From an uncultured Sphingomonas sp. (lineage in GTDB: Bacteria; Pseudomonadota; Alphaproteobacteria; Sphingomonadales; Sphingomonadaceae): a stretch of 64,000 nucleotides of DNA. The notes beneath the pieces were generated by a model. The model did no database searches. It was not told the DNA's origin and worked only from the letters and a program-made list of their open reading frames with translations. Below are positions 54,832 to 62,533 of this stretch, one piece after another (position 1 is the first letter of the stretch; every line of letters begins with the position of its first letter). The stretch is from positions 19,634 to 83,633 of the forward strand of contig NZ_CAJYQD010000048.1 in the NCBI RefSeq assembly GCF_913776855.1. The letters are read 5' to 3'. The position numbers were made by a program, and so were the translations under genes.

Positions 54832-55683
54832 ATGGCTCGTTCCATGGCTCTCGACCCCGTACCGGCTTCCCTCACGCCGACTCCGCCCGCGCCCGCCCCC
54901 AAGCCGAAGCGTTCGGAGGGGGCCGACCTGATGGTCTTCCTGCTGAAGCTCGCCATCGTGGTGTTTATCATCCGGTCGTTCCTGTTCTCGCCCTTCTCGA
55001 TCCCATCGGGGTCGATGCAGCCGCGGCTGATGATCGGCGACTATCTGTTCATCACCAAATGGAACTACGGCTATTCGCGCTATTCGCTGCCATGGGGCAT
55101 CCCGCTGATCCCCGGCCGCATCCTGCCCCGCACGCCCGCGCGCGGCGACGTGGTGGTGTTCAAGGCACCGCCGGCCGCGAAGCAGGACTATATCAAGCGC
55201 GTGATCGGCATCCCCGGCGACACGGTGCAGATGCGTGGCGGCCAGCTGTTCCTGAACGGCAAGGCGATCCCGAAGCAACGCGTCGCCGACTGGATCGCGC
55301 CGGTGTCGCCCAATACCGATTGCGACTACAGCTTCCAGAAGGTCGTCGCGAACCAGCCGGTCTGCGCCTATCCGCAGTTCCGCGAGACGCTGCCCAATGG
55401 CAAGAGCTACAACGTCCTCGACCTCGGCACGACCGAGGCCGACGATACTGGCGTGTTCACCGTGCCCGCCGGCCACGCCTTCCTGATGGGCGATAATCGC
55501 GACGACAGCGCCGACAGCCGCTTCCCGGCACGCGAAGGCGGCGGCATCGGTATCGTTCCGCTGGAGAATATCGAGGGCAAGGCCGTCGTGAACTTCTTCT
55601 CGACCGATGGCTCGGCGCAGTGGCTGCTGCCATGGACCTGGGTATCGGCCGCGCGCTGGCACCGGATCGGGGAAGGCTTCTGA
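54832..55683 (+). CDS. lepB: Signal peptidase I
   Basis: Inner-membrane serine protease that removes Sec and Tat signal peptides. After a proline-rich cytoplasmic N-terminus comes one membrane helix (LMVFLLKLAIVVFIIRSFLFSPF), the catalytic serine in IPSGSMQPRLMIGDYLF, the lysine region DYIKRVIGIPGDTVQMRGG, and GHAFLMGDNRDDSADSRF. The ATG at 54832 (MARSMALDP) is preferred because the upstream part of the frame reads through the repeat at 54741; ATG 54844 is an alternative. It is followed directly by rnc, the usual lepB-rnc order. Confidence 0.95.
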   Translation: MARSMALDPVPASLTPTPPAPAPKPKRSEGADLMVFLLKLAIVVFIIRSFLFSPFSIPSGSMQPRLMIGDYLFITKWNYGYSRYSLPWGIPLIPGRILPRTPARGDVVVFKAPPAAKQDYIKRVIGIPGDTVQMRGGQLFLNGKAIPKQRVADWIAPVSPNTDCDYSFQKVVANQPVCAYPQFRETLPNGKSYNVLDLGTTEADDTGVFTVPAGHAFLMGDNRDDSADSRFPAREGGGIGIVPLENIEGKAVVNFFSTDGSAQWLLPWTWVSAARWHRIGEGF

Positions 55684-56348
55684 GCGACGCCCTCCATGGC
55701 TGGGTGGCGCAGGCACTGGGCCGCGCGCCGACCCGGATCGACGATTATGCGCGGGCGCTGACGCATGGCAGCACCGCGAAGGCGACTTATGAGCGGCTCG
55801 AATTTCTCGGCGACCGCGTGCTGGGGCTTGCCGTCGCCGAATGGTTGTACGAACGTTTCCCGGCGGAGAGCGAAGGCGCACTGTCGAAACGGTTCAATGC
55901 GCTGGTGACCGGCGCGGTCTGTGCGGAGATCGCCCGCGGCATCGGCGTCGTGCCGCATCTGAAGCTCGGCAAGCAGGCGCGCGACGATGGCGCGGGCGAC
56001 AGCGACAATGTGCTGGGCGATGTGATGGAAGCGCTGATCGGCGCCTTCTACCTCGACCATGGCCATGACGCCGCCCGCACGTTGGTGCGCGATCTGTGGG
56101 GATCGCGAATCGACGCGCAGCTGCGCGTGCCGCGCCATCCCAAATCGGCGCTGCAGGAATGGGCCGCCGCCAACAACCGCCGCCCGCCCGAATATGCCAT
56201 CGTCGACAAGAGCGGCTCCGGCCACGCCCCGCGCTTCACCGTGCGCGTGACCATCGGCAAGCTGGCGGCGGCCGAAGCGACGGGCACGTCGAAACAAGAG
56301 GCGGAAACGCTGGCGGCACAGGCATTGCTGGTGCAACTGGGCGGGTAG
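55632..56348 (+). CDS. rnc: Ribonuclease III
   Basis: Double-stranded RNA endonuclease processing rRNA and some mRNAs. About 238 residues. The signature ERLEFLGDRVLGL and the second acidic cluster GDVMEALIGAFYLD are intact, and the C-terminal dsRNA-binding domain begins at PKSALQEWAAANNRRPPEYAIV. The start is uncertain: ATG 55632 lies inside lepB (52-nt overlap), while the conserved part begins near LLSDALHGWV just after the lepB stop, where no ATG is available and only CTG or TTG could serve. era, often next, is not present downstream. Confidence 0.93.
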   Translation: MDLGIGRALAPDRGRLLSDALHGWVAQALGRAPTRIDDYARALTHGSTAKATYERLEFLGDRVLGLAVAEWLYERFPAESEGALSKRFNALVTGAVCAEIARGIGVVPHLKLGKQARDDGAGDSDNVLGDVMEALIGAFYLDHGHDAARTLVRDLWGSRIDAQLRVPRHPKSALQEWAAANNRRPPEYAIVDKSGSGHAPRFTVRVTIGKLAAAEATGTSKQEAETLAAQALLVQLGG

Positions 56349-56479
56349 GACGGGCTTCCCGGTGCGGGTATCATCGTGCAGGCGGGGACCCAGAGCCACG
56401 AACGCCGCCCTGCCTTTGCTCTGAACCCCCAGCTGCGCACGAACTCGGCGGAAATCTGGATTAGAGCCGACGCCTAACC

Positions 56480-56569
56480 GTACCCCGGCGAAGGCCGGGG
56501 TCCAGTTGGGAAGGCTCTTCCGCATCTAACTCAGGTCCCACAACTGGACCCCGGCCTTCGCCGGGGTAC
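56480..56569. repeat. Perfect 29-bp inverted repeat of the REP-like family
   Basis: 56480-56508 and 56541-56569 are exact inverted copies, with core CCCCGGCGAAGGCCGGGG extended by CAGTTG on the inner side, separated by 32 nt. A second, imperfect pair follows at 56683. The 435-nt gap 56349-56783 contains only these repeats and no gene. Confidence 0.92.
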
Positions 56570-56682
56570 GGATCGGAGACTTTCGCAGAGGTTGTGCCTG
56601 CGCGGGAGTACGCAGCTCTTGACTAGCGCATGATACGCGCAGCGCGTTCTGTAAAACCGCCGGCCGCCGACCCACCCAAAAC

Positions 56683-56762
56683 GTCACACCAGCGAAGGCT
56701 GGGCCTCGTCCAGCTATTTGTACGAGCAGCCACCCGGAAATCCCGGCCTTCACCGGACTGAC
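56683..56762. repeat. Imperfect inverted pair of REP-like palindromes
   Basis: Units 56683-56707 (core CCAGCGAAGGCTGG) and 56739-56762 (core TCCCGGCCTTCACCGGA) face each other about 31 nt apart. The second is degenerate, suggesting an older copy. Confidence 0.75.
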
Positions 56763-56783
56763 GTTCGGGTCAACCAAGCGATA

Positions 56784-57236
56784 TCAGCGCGCGCCAGCCC
56801 CCGTCTGCTGCGCGAACTCGGCCTTGGTGACGTTCAGCACCAGTTTCCCGCGAACCTTGCCGAACACGTCCGCCGGGACCATCGCCCGCGAACTGCCTGC
56901 CAGCAACTGCACGCCCTCGGGCTTCACCGCCTCGATCGTGCCCAGCGCCACGCCGGTCTTGTCGAACACCGACGCGCCGACGGTCAGGTCGGCGGCGGTC
57001 GCCGCGACGATCGTTTTTGAACTGCGGCGCGACGCGCGGGCGTCGACGGTCGTGCCGGCTTCGTCGCGGATCTTGTCCAGCGCGAATTGCTGGTCGCGGT
57101 CGTTGTTGACGCTGTGCGTCGTGTCCTCGGAATTGGGGGAGCTGCTCGGCGCGCCGCCGACCGGTGCGATCTGCGCCTGCGCGATGCCTGCACCCGCCAC
57201 CAACGATGCCAGTACCAGCGCGATTCTCGCCGTCAT
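56784..57236 (-). CDS. Exported PRC-barrel-like protein of unknown function
   Basis: A 150-residue exported protein. The signal peptide is MTARIALVLASLVAGAGIAQA. A low-complexity linker (GGAPSSSPNSEDTTHSVNNDRDQQ) precedes a C-terminal beta-rich domain (ADLTVGASVFDKTGVALGTIEAVKPEGVQLLAGSSRAMVPADVFGKVRGKLVLNVTKAEF) that resembles a PRC-barrel fold. GGAGGG just upstream of ATG 57236 fixes the start. Function unknown. Confidence 0.75.
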   Translation of the reverse strand: MTARIALVLASLVAGAGIAQAQIAPVGGAPSSSPNSEDTTHSVNNDRDQQFALDKIRDEAGTTVDARASRRSSKTIVAATAADLTVGASVFDKTGVALGTIEAVKPEGVQLLAGSSRAMVPADVFGKVRGKLVLNVTKAEFAQQTGAGAR

Positions 57237-57308
57237 CCATCCCTCCATCATATCGTTGTTTGCGCTAACGCTAACCCGCCCTGCGCCCGCTCGCAAAGGT
57301 TTCCGTCG

Positions 57309-57992
57309 TTACCGCCCGCCCAGGACCCGCAATTCGATCCGCCACCATCCGATTGCCCACAGCGCGCCGAACAACCAGCCGGCCAGCACGTCGCTCGGCC
57401 AATGCACGCCCAGATAGACCCGGCTGACCCCGATCGCGACCACCAGCAGCGCGGCGGACCCCATCGCAAACGCCCGCGCTGCCGGCTGGCGCAGCAACGG
57501 CCAGGCGAGCGTCGCCAGCGTCAGATAGACGATCGCCGAATTGGCAGCATGGCCGCTCGGAAAGCTGTTCGACGTCTCCGCCATCAGGTGCGGCACCAGG
57601 TCGGGGCGCGTGCGGGCGATAGCGTGCTTGAACAGGACATTGGCCCAGCTGCCGCCGGCACACGCCGCCGCGACCAGCGCGCCTGTCCGCCACCGCCCGG
57701 CGCTGGCGAGTAACAGCGCGACGAAGGCGACGACCAGCGCCAGTACCGTCGTACTGCCGAGCGCCGTAATGTCGCGCACCATCGACGTGAATTTCGCCGA
57801 TGCGACCGGCGCGCCATCGGCGCCGCGCAGCGCCAGCAACAACCGCCGGTCGAACGCGAAGCTGCTCCCCGCCACCACCCGGTCCGCCAGGAAGAACAGC
57901 GTGAGCAGCACGAACCCGGCGGCGGCGATGCCGATGATGCTCCACGGAACGCGACGGGACGGGCGGGGTTCAGGACGAAGGGTGTCGCTCAT
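57309..57992 (-). CDS. PAP2-family membrane phosphatase
   Basis: Membrane phosphatase of 227 residues with about six helices. The three acid-phosphatase motifs are complete: KHAIARTRPDL, the SFPSGHAANS motif, and SRVYLGVHWPSDVLAG with the catalytic histidine and aspartate. Likely substrates are phosphatidic acid, undecaprenyl pyrophosphate or a related lipid phosphate; the sequence does not decide. The ATG at 57992 (MSDTLRPEP) is used. It is divergent from the lipoprotein gene, with 62 nt between the starts. Confidence 0.9.
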   Translation of the reverse strand: MSDTLRPEPRPSRRVPWSIIGIAAAGFVLLTLFFLADRVVAGSSFAFDRRLLLALRGADGAPVASAKFTSMVRDITALGSTTVLALVVAFVALLLASAGRWRTGALVAAACAGGSWANVLFKHAIARTRPDLVPHLMAETSNSFPSGHAANSAIVYLTLATLAWPLLRQPAARAFAMGSAALLVVAIGVSRVYLGVHWPSDVLAGWLFGALWAIGWWRIELRVLGGR

Positions 57993-58054
57993 GCCTGTCG
58001 CAACGCGGGAGCGCGATAAAGTGACGCCCGAAAACCATAGCAGGAGTGCGATGC

Positions 58055-58588
58055 GTGAAGAAACTGATCCCCCTTGTGGCGCTGGGCGCATTGGCGCTGT
58101 CGGCGTGCGGCGACCAGAAGACCGGCTCGACCACCCTGACCAGCAATTCCGCGACCGGTGAAGTCGTGTCCTCGGAAACCGGATCGGGTGCCGAAACGCC
58201 GAAGCTGCAAGCCGGCAAGTGGGAGGTCCGCACGCAGGTCAGCGACCTGAAGATGGCGAACATGCCCGCCGGAATGCCCGCCAACCCGCCGGCCCAGACC
58301 GCCAGCGTCTGCATTACGCCCGAACAGGCGGCAAAGGGTCCCGAGGAGATGCTGAAGCAGTCCGGCGCGGACTGTACCGTCACCAGCAACAGCTTCGCCG
58401 GCGGCAAGATCGAAAGCGAAGTCAGCTGCAAGCTGCCCGGCGACACGCAGATGAAGGGCAAGACGACCGGCACCTTCACGCCGACCAGCTTCACGACCGA
58501 TCAGCAGATGGAAATGACCGGCAAGACCACGATGTCGCAAAAGGTCCATGTCGAGGGCAAGCGCATCGGTGAGTGCGAGCCTAAGTAA
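58055..58588 (+). CDS. DUF3617 family lipoprotein
   Basis: A 177-residue predicted lipoprotein: MKKLIPLVALGALALSAC with the lipobox cysteine at residue 18. The body has LQAGKWEVRTQVSDLKMANMP, SVCITPEQAAKGPEEML, ADCTVTSNSFAGGKIESEVSCKLPG, TGTFTPTSFTTDQQMEMTG, and EC near the end, which fits DUF3617. Four cysteines in the mature part may form disulfides. The start is GTG at 58055 because AGGAG lies 8 nt upstream; an in-frame GTG at 58046 would overlap that site. Function unknown. Confidence 0.85.
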   Translation: MKKLIPLVALGALALSACGDQKTGSTTLTSNSATGEVVSSETGSGAETPKLQAGKWEVRTQVSDLKMANMPAGMPANPPAQTASVCITPEQAAKGPEEMLKQSGADCTVTSNSFAGGKIESEVSCKLPGDTQMKGKTTGTFTPTSFTTDQQMEMTGKTTMSQKVHVEGKRIGECEPK

Positions 58589-58622
58589 CGGCGAACGCCG
58601 AAGAATCCCGGCGGTGCGGATG

Positions 58623-58698
<76 letters not shown>

Positions 58699-58713
58699 AC
58701 GAAGCCCCCGCCC

Positions 58714-59190
58714 CTAGTCCCGTGGACGGGCGCGGTCAACCAGTTGGTGCAGCTGGCGGATCGTCCGTCCCGACACCGGATCGCGCCAGTCGGGTGCGAC
58801 GTGCCGCAGCGGGCCGAGCACGAACGACCGCTCGCGAAACGCGATATGCGGCACGCAAAGGCCGGGACTGTGCCAGCTGCCCCCCGACCACAGGATGATG
58901 TCGAGGTCGATCACCCGCGCTCCCCAGCGTCGGCCGCGTCTCCGGCCGAAGCTGCGTTCGATGACCTTCAACTGCGCAAGCATATCGGGCGGCGACAGCG
59001 ACGTATCCAACAACAGCACGGTGTTGGCATAGCGCCTGAGCGACGGCCCCAGCGGCGCGCTGGCCACGATCGGCGCGATGGCGCGCACGCCAGCCAACGC
59101 GGCGATGGCGGCACGTACTTCGGCGACCGGACCGCCATGTCGGCCCGGTCGGTTCGAACCGATCGCAATCGCATAGGTTGAGGTCGTCAT
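58714..59190 (-). CDS. folK: 2-amino-4-hydroxy-6-hydroxymethyldihydropteridine diphosphokinase
   Basis: Folate-pathway kinase of 158 residues that makes the substrate of FolP. It shows YAIAIGSNRPG at the N-terminus, LGPSLRRYANTVLLLDTSLSP, FGRRRGRRWGARVIDLDIILW, which contains the family signature (RxxRWGxRxIDLDIL), and CVPHIAFRERSFVLGPL. It ends 15 nt past the tRNA-Lys gene and is divergent from the uracil-DNA glycosylase gene with only 22 nt between the starts. Confidence 0.95.
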   Translation of the reverse strand: MTTSTYAIAIGSNRPGRHGGPVAEVRAAIAALAGVRAIAPIVASAPLGPSLRRYANTVLLLDTSLSPPDMLAQLKVIERSFGRRRGRRWGARVIDLDIILWSGGSWHSPGLCVPHIAFRERSFVLGPLRHVAPDWRDPVSGRTIRQLHQLVDRARPRD

Positions 59191-59212
59191 CGGCTGCGCC
59201 TATCGGCTGAGG

Positions 59213-59908
59213 ATGGAAACCGCTACCCCCACCGACACCGCCCCTGCCCCTGCCCCTGCCCCCGCCCCCGACATGCACGATCCCGCGCGCGACTGCCCGT
59301 TCTGCCCGCGCCTCGTCCAGCTGCGCGAAAGCCTGCGCGTCGAACATCCGAACTGGTGGAACGCCCCGGTTCCGCCGCTCGCCGACACCGATCCGTGGCT
59401 GGCGATCATCGGCCTCGCCCCCGGCTTGCAGGGTGCCAACCGCACCGGTCGCCCCTTTACCGGCGATCGGTCCGGGCCACTGTTCTGGAACACGCTGGTC
59501 GAAGCGGGTTTGGCGGAAGGGGCCTATGCCGGCAAGGTCGGCGACGCACCGGTTCCCAAGGGGATCGCCATCGTCAACGCCGTCCGCTGCCTCCCGCCCG
59601 AGAACAAGCCGACGCCAGAGGAAATCCGCACCTGCCGCCCGTTCCTCGACGCCGACCTGTCGGCGATGCCATCGCTGCGGGTCGTCGTCGCGCTGGGCGC
59701 TGTCGCGCACCAGTCGGCGGTGAAGGCGCTGGGCGGCCGCCTGCCCAAGGCACGGTTCGGGCATCTGGCAGAGCATCGGATGCCAAGCGGGGTTGTGCTG
59801 ATCGATAGCTATCACTGCTCTCGCTACAACCAGAATACCGGACGGTTGACGCCCGAGATGTTCGCCGAGGTCTTCGCGCGTGCCATCGACGTCGGCGGGG
59901 TCGCCTAA
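59213..59908 (+). CDS. Uracil-DNA glycosylase, family 5 (UDGb) type
   Basis: Iron-sulfur uracil-DNA glycosylase of 231 residues. Motif A is GLAPGLQGANRTGRPFTGDRSG, typical of UDGb, and four cysteines (Cys28, Cys31, Cys126, Cys141) are placed as for a 4Fe-4S cluster (CPFCPRL and VRCLPPENKPTPEEIRTC). Motif B-like SYHCSRYNQNTGRL is near the C-terminus. The N-terminal 20 residues are a proline-alanine tract encoded by near-perfect CCTGCC-type hexamers (59238-59272); ATG 59273 is an alternative start that removes this tract. It repairs uracil, and in UDGb members other deaminated bases. Confidence 0.9.
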   Translation: METATPTDTAPAPAPAPAPDMHDPARDCPFCPRLVQLRESLRVEHPNWWNAPVPPLADTDPWLAIIGLAPGLQGANRTGRPFTGDRSGPLFWNTLVEAGLAEGAYAGKVGDAPVPKGIAIVNAVRCLPPENKPTPEEIRTCRPFLDADLSAMPSLRVVVALGAVAHQSAVKALGGRLPKARFGHLAEHRMPSGVVLIDSYHCSRYNQNTGRLTPEMFAEVFARAIDVGGVA

Positions 59909-59969
59909 AAGCGCTTGTGCCGCGCCACCACCGCGATAGCCTGTGCCGAAGACCTTGGGGGAATATCGA

Positions 59970-61862
59970 ATGTATCGTCGCCACTTCGTCGCGCTGATGG
60001 CGCTCGCGCCGCTTGCCGGCAGCTTTCCGGCACTGGCGCAAAGCGGACCGGCGGGTGATTTCGCGCGGCTGGCGAAACGCTATCTCGACGGCATGGCGCG
60101 GCTGCATCCGGCCTATGCCACCGCGCTCGGCAACCACGCCTATGACGATCAGGTGGAGGACCTGTCCGCCGCCGGGCGCGCACGCGATGCGGCGTTCCTG
60201 CGCGCGACGCTGAGCGAACTCGACGCGATCCCCCGCGCATCCTTGTCACGCGACGATCAGGTCGATGCCGCGCTGCTCGACAATGAATTGCGCTATCAGC
60301 TGTGGACGCTGGAAGAATTGCAGCCGTTCGCGTGGGACCCGCAGGGCGCGGCAGGTACCATCTCGGGCGGACTGTACGCGCTGGCCGCGCGCGATTTCGC
60401 GCCTTGGCCGCAGCGGCTGCGCTCGGCGACGAAGCGGATGGAACAGGTCCCGGCGATGTTCGCGCAGATGCGGGAGAGCATCGTGCCAGCGCGCGTGCCG
60501 GCGATCTATGCGACCACCGTCGCCAGGCAGAATGCGGGCGTGCTGCAGATCGTCGACACGATGCTGGCGCCGCACCGCGCGACGCTGGGCCGTGCCGATC
60601 GCGCGCGCTTCGACCGCGCGGTCGCGACGCTGAAGAACGCGACCGCCGAACAGCAACGCTGGCTCGACATGGTGCTGGTTCCGGCGGCCAAGGGGGATTT
60701 CCGCCTCAGCCCGGAGCTATACGACCAGAAGGTGAAATTCGCCCTGCTCTCCCCCCTCTCGCGGACCGAGATCAAGGCGCGCGCCGTCCGCGCCGCCGCG
60801 GACACGCGGGCGGAAATGTACGGCCTTGCCCGCCTCGTCCTGCGCGGCCGGCCCAAGGCACCGCCGACGCCGGCAAGGCCGACCGCGGCCCAGCAGCAAA
60901 GGGCGATCGAGGCCGCGCTGGAGATGAGCTACGCCCGCCGGCCGACCCGGTCGCAGGTGATGGCCAAGGCGCGATCGACGCTGGAGCAGGCCACCGCCTT
61001 CGTCCGCGAAAAGAAACTGGTCCGCGTGCCGACCACCCCGGTCCAGATCATCGAGATGCCCAAGTTCCAGCAGGGCGTGTCGGTCGCCTATTGCGACAGT
61101 CCGGGGCCGCTCGAAAAGAATCTAGGCACCTTCTATGCCGTGTCGCCAATCCCGGCAGACTGGACCGAGACGCAGACGACCTCGTTCCTGCGCGAATATA
61201 ACGACTATATGATCCACGACCTGTCGATCCACGAGGCGATGCCGGGCCATTACCTCCAGATCGCGCACAGCAACGAGAACAAGTCGGTGCTGCGCGCGGT
61301 ACTGTCGTCGGGACCGTTCGTCGAAGGCTGGGCCGTCTATGCAGAGAGGATGATGGCCGATGCCGATTATCTGGACGGCGACCCCCTGTTCAAGCTGACC
61401 GTGCTGAAGATGCGGATGCGCTCGATCACCAACACCCTGCTCGACATCGGCATCCATACCGAAGGGTTGACCGAGGCGCAGGCGATGAAGCTGATGATGC
61501 AGGGCGCGTTCCAGCAGGAGCGCGAGGCGGCGGGCAAATGGACCCGCGCCCGGCTGGGGTCGACGCAGCTGCTCAGCTATTTCGTCGGCTATAGCGAGCA
61601 TATGGATATGCGGCGCGAGGCTCAGCGCCGGGCGGGCGGCAAGTTCGACCTGATGCGCTACAACGACGCGGCGATTTCGCACGGTTCGCCGCCGGTGCGG
61701 TTCGTGCGGGCGCTGATGTTCGGCGAAGCGATCGCGGTAATTCCTCCCCGCTCCGCGGGGAGGAATTACCGCGCCATGAACGCCGCGCGATATTCCGGCT
61801 TCACCACGCGCAACACGGCCGGCGTCACCGGCAGCGTATATTCATACGGCCCCTCGGCATAG
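59970..61862 (+). CDS. DUF885 family exported metallopeptidase-like protein, C-terminally extended
   Basis: A 630-residue protein with a signal that looks Tat-like (MYRRHFVALMALAPLAGSFPALAQ). The DUF885 body includes the metal-binding HEAMPGHYLQIAHSNEN motif (HExxPGH) and FVEGWAVYAERMM, then ARLGSTQLLSYFVGYSEHMDMR and HGSPPVRFVRALMFGEAIA, where the family normally ends. The last about 35 residues come from the hairpin at 61734-61772 and from the antisense of the neighbouring gene, and do not look like part of the family. The 97-nt convergent overlap with the next gene follows from this. GGGGGAA upstream supports ATG 59970. Confidence 0.88.
   Translation: MYRRHFVALMALAPLAGSFPALAQSGPAGDFARLAKRYLDGMARLHPAYATALGNHAYDDQVEDLSAAGRARDAAFLRATLSELDAIPRASLSRDDQVDAALLDNELRYQLWTLEELQPFAWDPQGAAGTISGGLYALAARDFAPWPQRLRSATKRMEQVPAMFAQMRESIVPARVPAIYATTVARQNAGVLQIVDTMLAPHRATLGRADRARFDRAVATLKNATAEQQRWLDMVLVPAAKGDFRLSPELYDQKVKFALLSPLSRTEIKARAVRAAADTRAEMYGLARLVLRGRPKAPPTPARPTAAQQQRAIEAALEMSYARRPTRSQVMAKARSTLEQATAFVREKKLVRVPTTPVQIIEMPKFQQGVSVAYCDSPGPLEKNLGTFYAVSPIPADWTETQTTSFLREYNDYMIHDLSIHEAMPGHYLQIAHSNENKSVLRAVLSSGPFVEGWAVYAERMMADADYLDGDPLFKLTVLKMRMRSITNTLLDIGIHTEGLTEAQAMKLMMQGAFQQEREAAGKWTRARLGSTQLLSYFVGYSEHMDMRREAQRRAGGKFDLMRYNDAAISHGSPPVRFVRALMFGEAIAVIPPRSAGRNYRAMNAARYSGFTTRNTAGVTGSVYSYGPSA
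61734..61772. repeat. 17-bp-stem palindrome at the convergent gene ends
   Basis: GCGGTAATTCCTCCCCG (61734-61750) pairs perfectly with CGGGGAGGAATTACCGC (61756-61772) around CTCCG. The core matches the CTCCCCGCTCGCGGGGAG half-element of family B at 63406. The stem contains the TAA stop of the minus-strand gene and is coding for the plus-strand gene. It can serve as a bidirectional terminator. Confidence 0.85.
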
Positions 61863-62470
61863 GAACCGGCGACATATTGGTCGGCTATCAGGCCGATGCG
61901 GTCGAACGCCTTGCCGTTGGACGATCCCAGCAGCACCGTCAGTTCCTTCACGTCCGGGCATTTCCCGAAGATGTCGTCCTCGGACGATGCCGACCCGAGT
62001 CGCCGGACGCGCTCGCGCTGCAACCAGGCGCACCATGGTTTCGCCACCGCCGCCTGCAACGCGGGAACCGACACGAACACGGCCTTGGGATCGAGCCGCT
62101 TGCCCGCGCGCTTGTCCCACAACAGTCCGCCCGATCCGGTCGAACCGTGCGCGCCGCCGGTATAGCCATAGACGCTCATCGACAGACTGAGGAACCGCGG
62201 GGTATCCGCCACGACCTGCCATTCCTTCGACGCGTCATATTTGCGGAAAGGCGATCCGTCGCGACGGGTTTCGCGACGAAACGCCGCCGCATCGGAGGCG
62301 GTCTTTGCGCGCAGCTTCGCCCTGTCCGCCTCGACCCACACCTTCAGCGGTGCGATCCGGGCGACCTGTGGCGGGTAGACATAGGCGAAGTCGTAATCCG
62401 CCGATTGCGCCAGCGCGGCCGGTGCCGCACTGACAATCGCCACCAACATCATCATCGTCCGTCGCATCAT
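61766..62470 (-). CDS. Exported DUF3298-like protein
   Basis: A 234-residue protein with a signal peptide (MMRRTMMMLVAIVSAAPAALAQ). The body resembles the DUF4163/DUF3298 (RsiV/PdaC-like) fold: SLSMSVYGYTGGAHGSTGSGGLLWDKRAGKRLDPKAVF, then IGLIADQYVAGSYAEGPYEYTLPV and LRVVKPEYRAAF. GGGAGG 9 nt upstream supports ATG 62470. The function in gram-negative bacteria is unknown; relatives bind or act on cell-wall compounds. Its stop codon lies inside the palindrome at 61734-61772. Confidence 0.8.
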   Translation of the reverse strand: MMRRTMMMLVAIVSAAPAALAQSADYDFAYVYPPQVARIAPLKVWVEADRAKLRAKTASDAAAFRRETRRDGSPFRKYDASKEWQVVADTPRFLSLSMSVYGYTGGAHGSTGSGGLLWDKRAGKRLDPKAVFVSVPALQAAVAKPWCAWLQRERVRRLGSASSEDDIFGKCPDVKELTVLLGSSNGKAFDRIGLIADQYVAGSYAEGPYEYTLPVTPAVLRVVKPEYRAAFMAR

Positions 62471-62533
62471 CCGTACAGCCTCCCGTCCCGGCAATCCTGA
62501 CGCCGGAAGGCTGTACGGGCGATGACCAGAGGG

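Noticed and set aside
56526..56777. 83-codon open frame on the minus strand
   Set aside because: It translates the REP-like repeats (TPAKAGVQ and SPVKAGIS type peptides), a common false gene in repeat-bearing genomes.
59943..59969. Earlier start for the DUF885 gene
   Set aside because: It would put nine residues before a well-formed signal peptide; ATG 59970 has GGGGGAA at a suitable distance.
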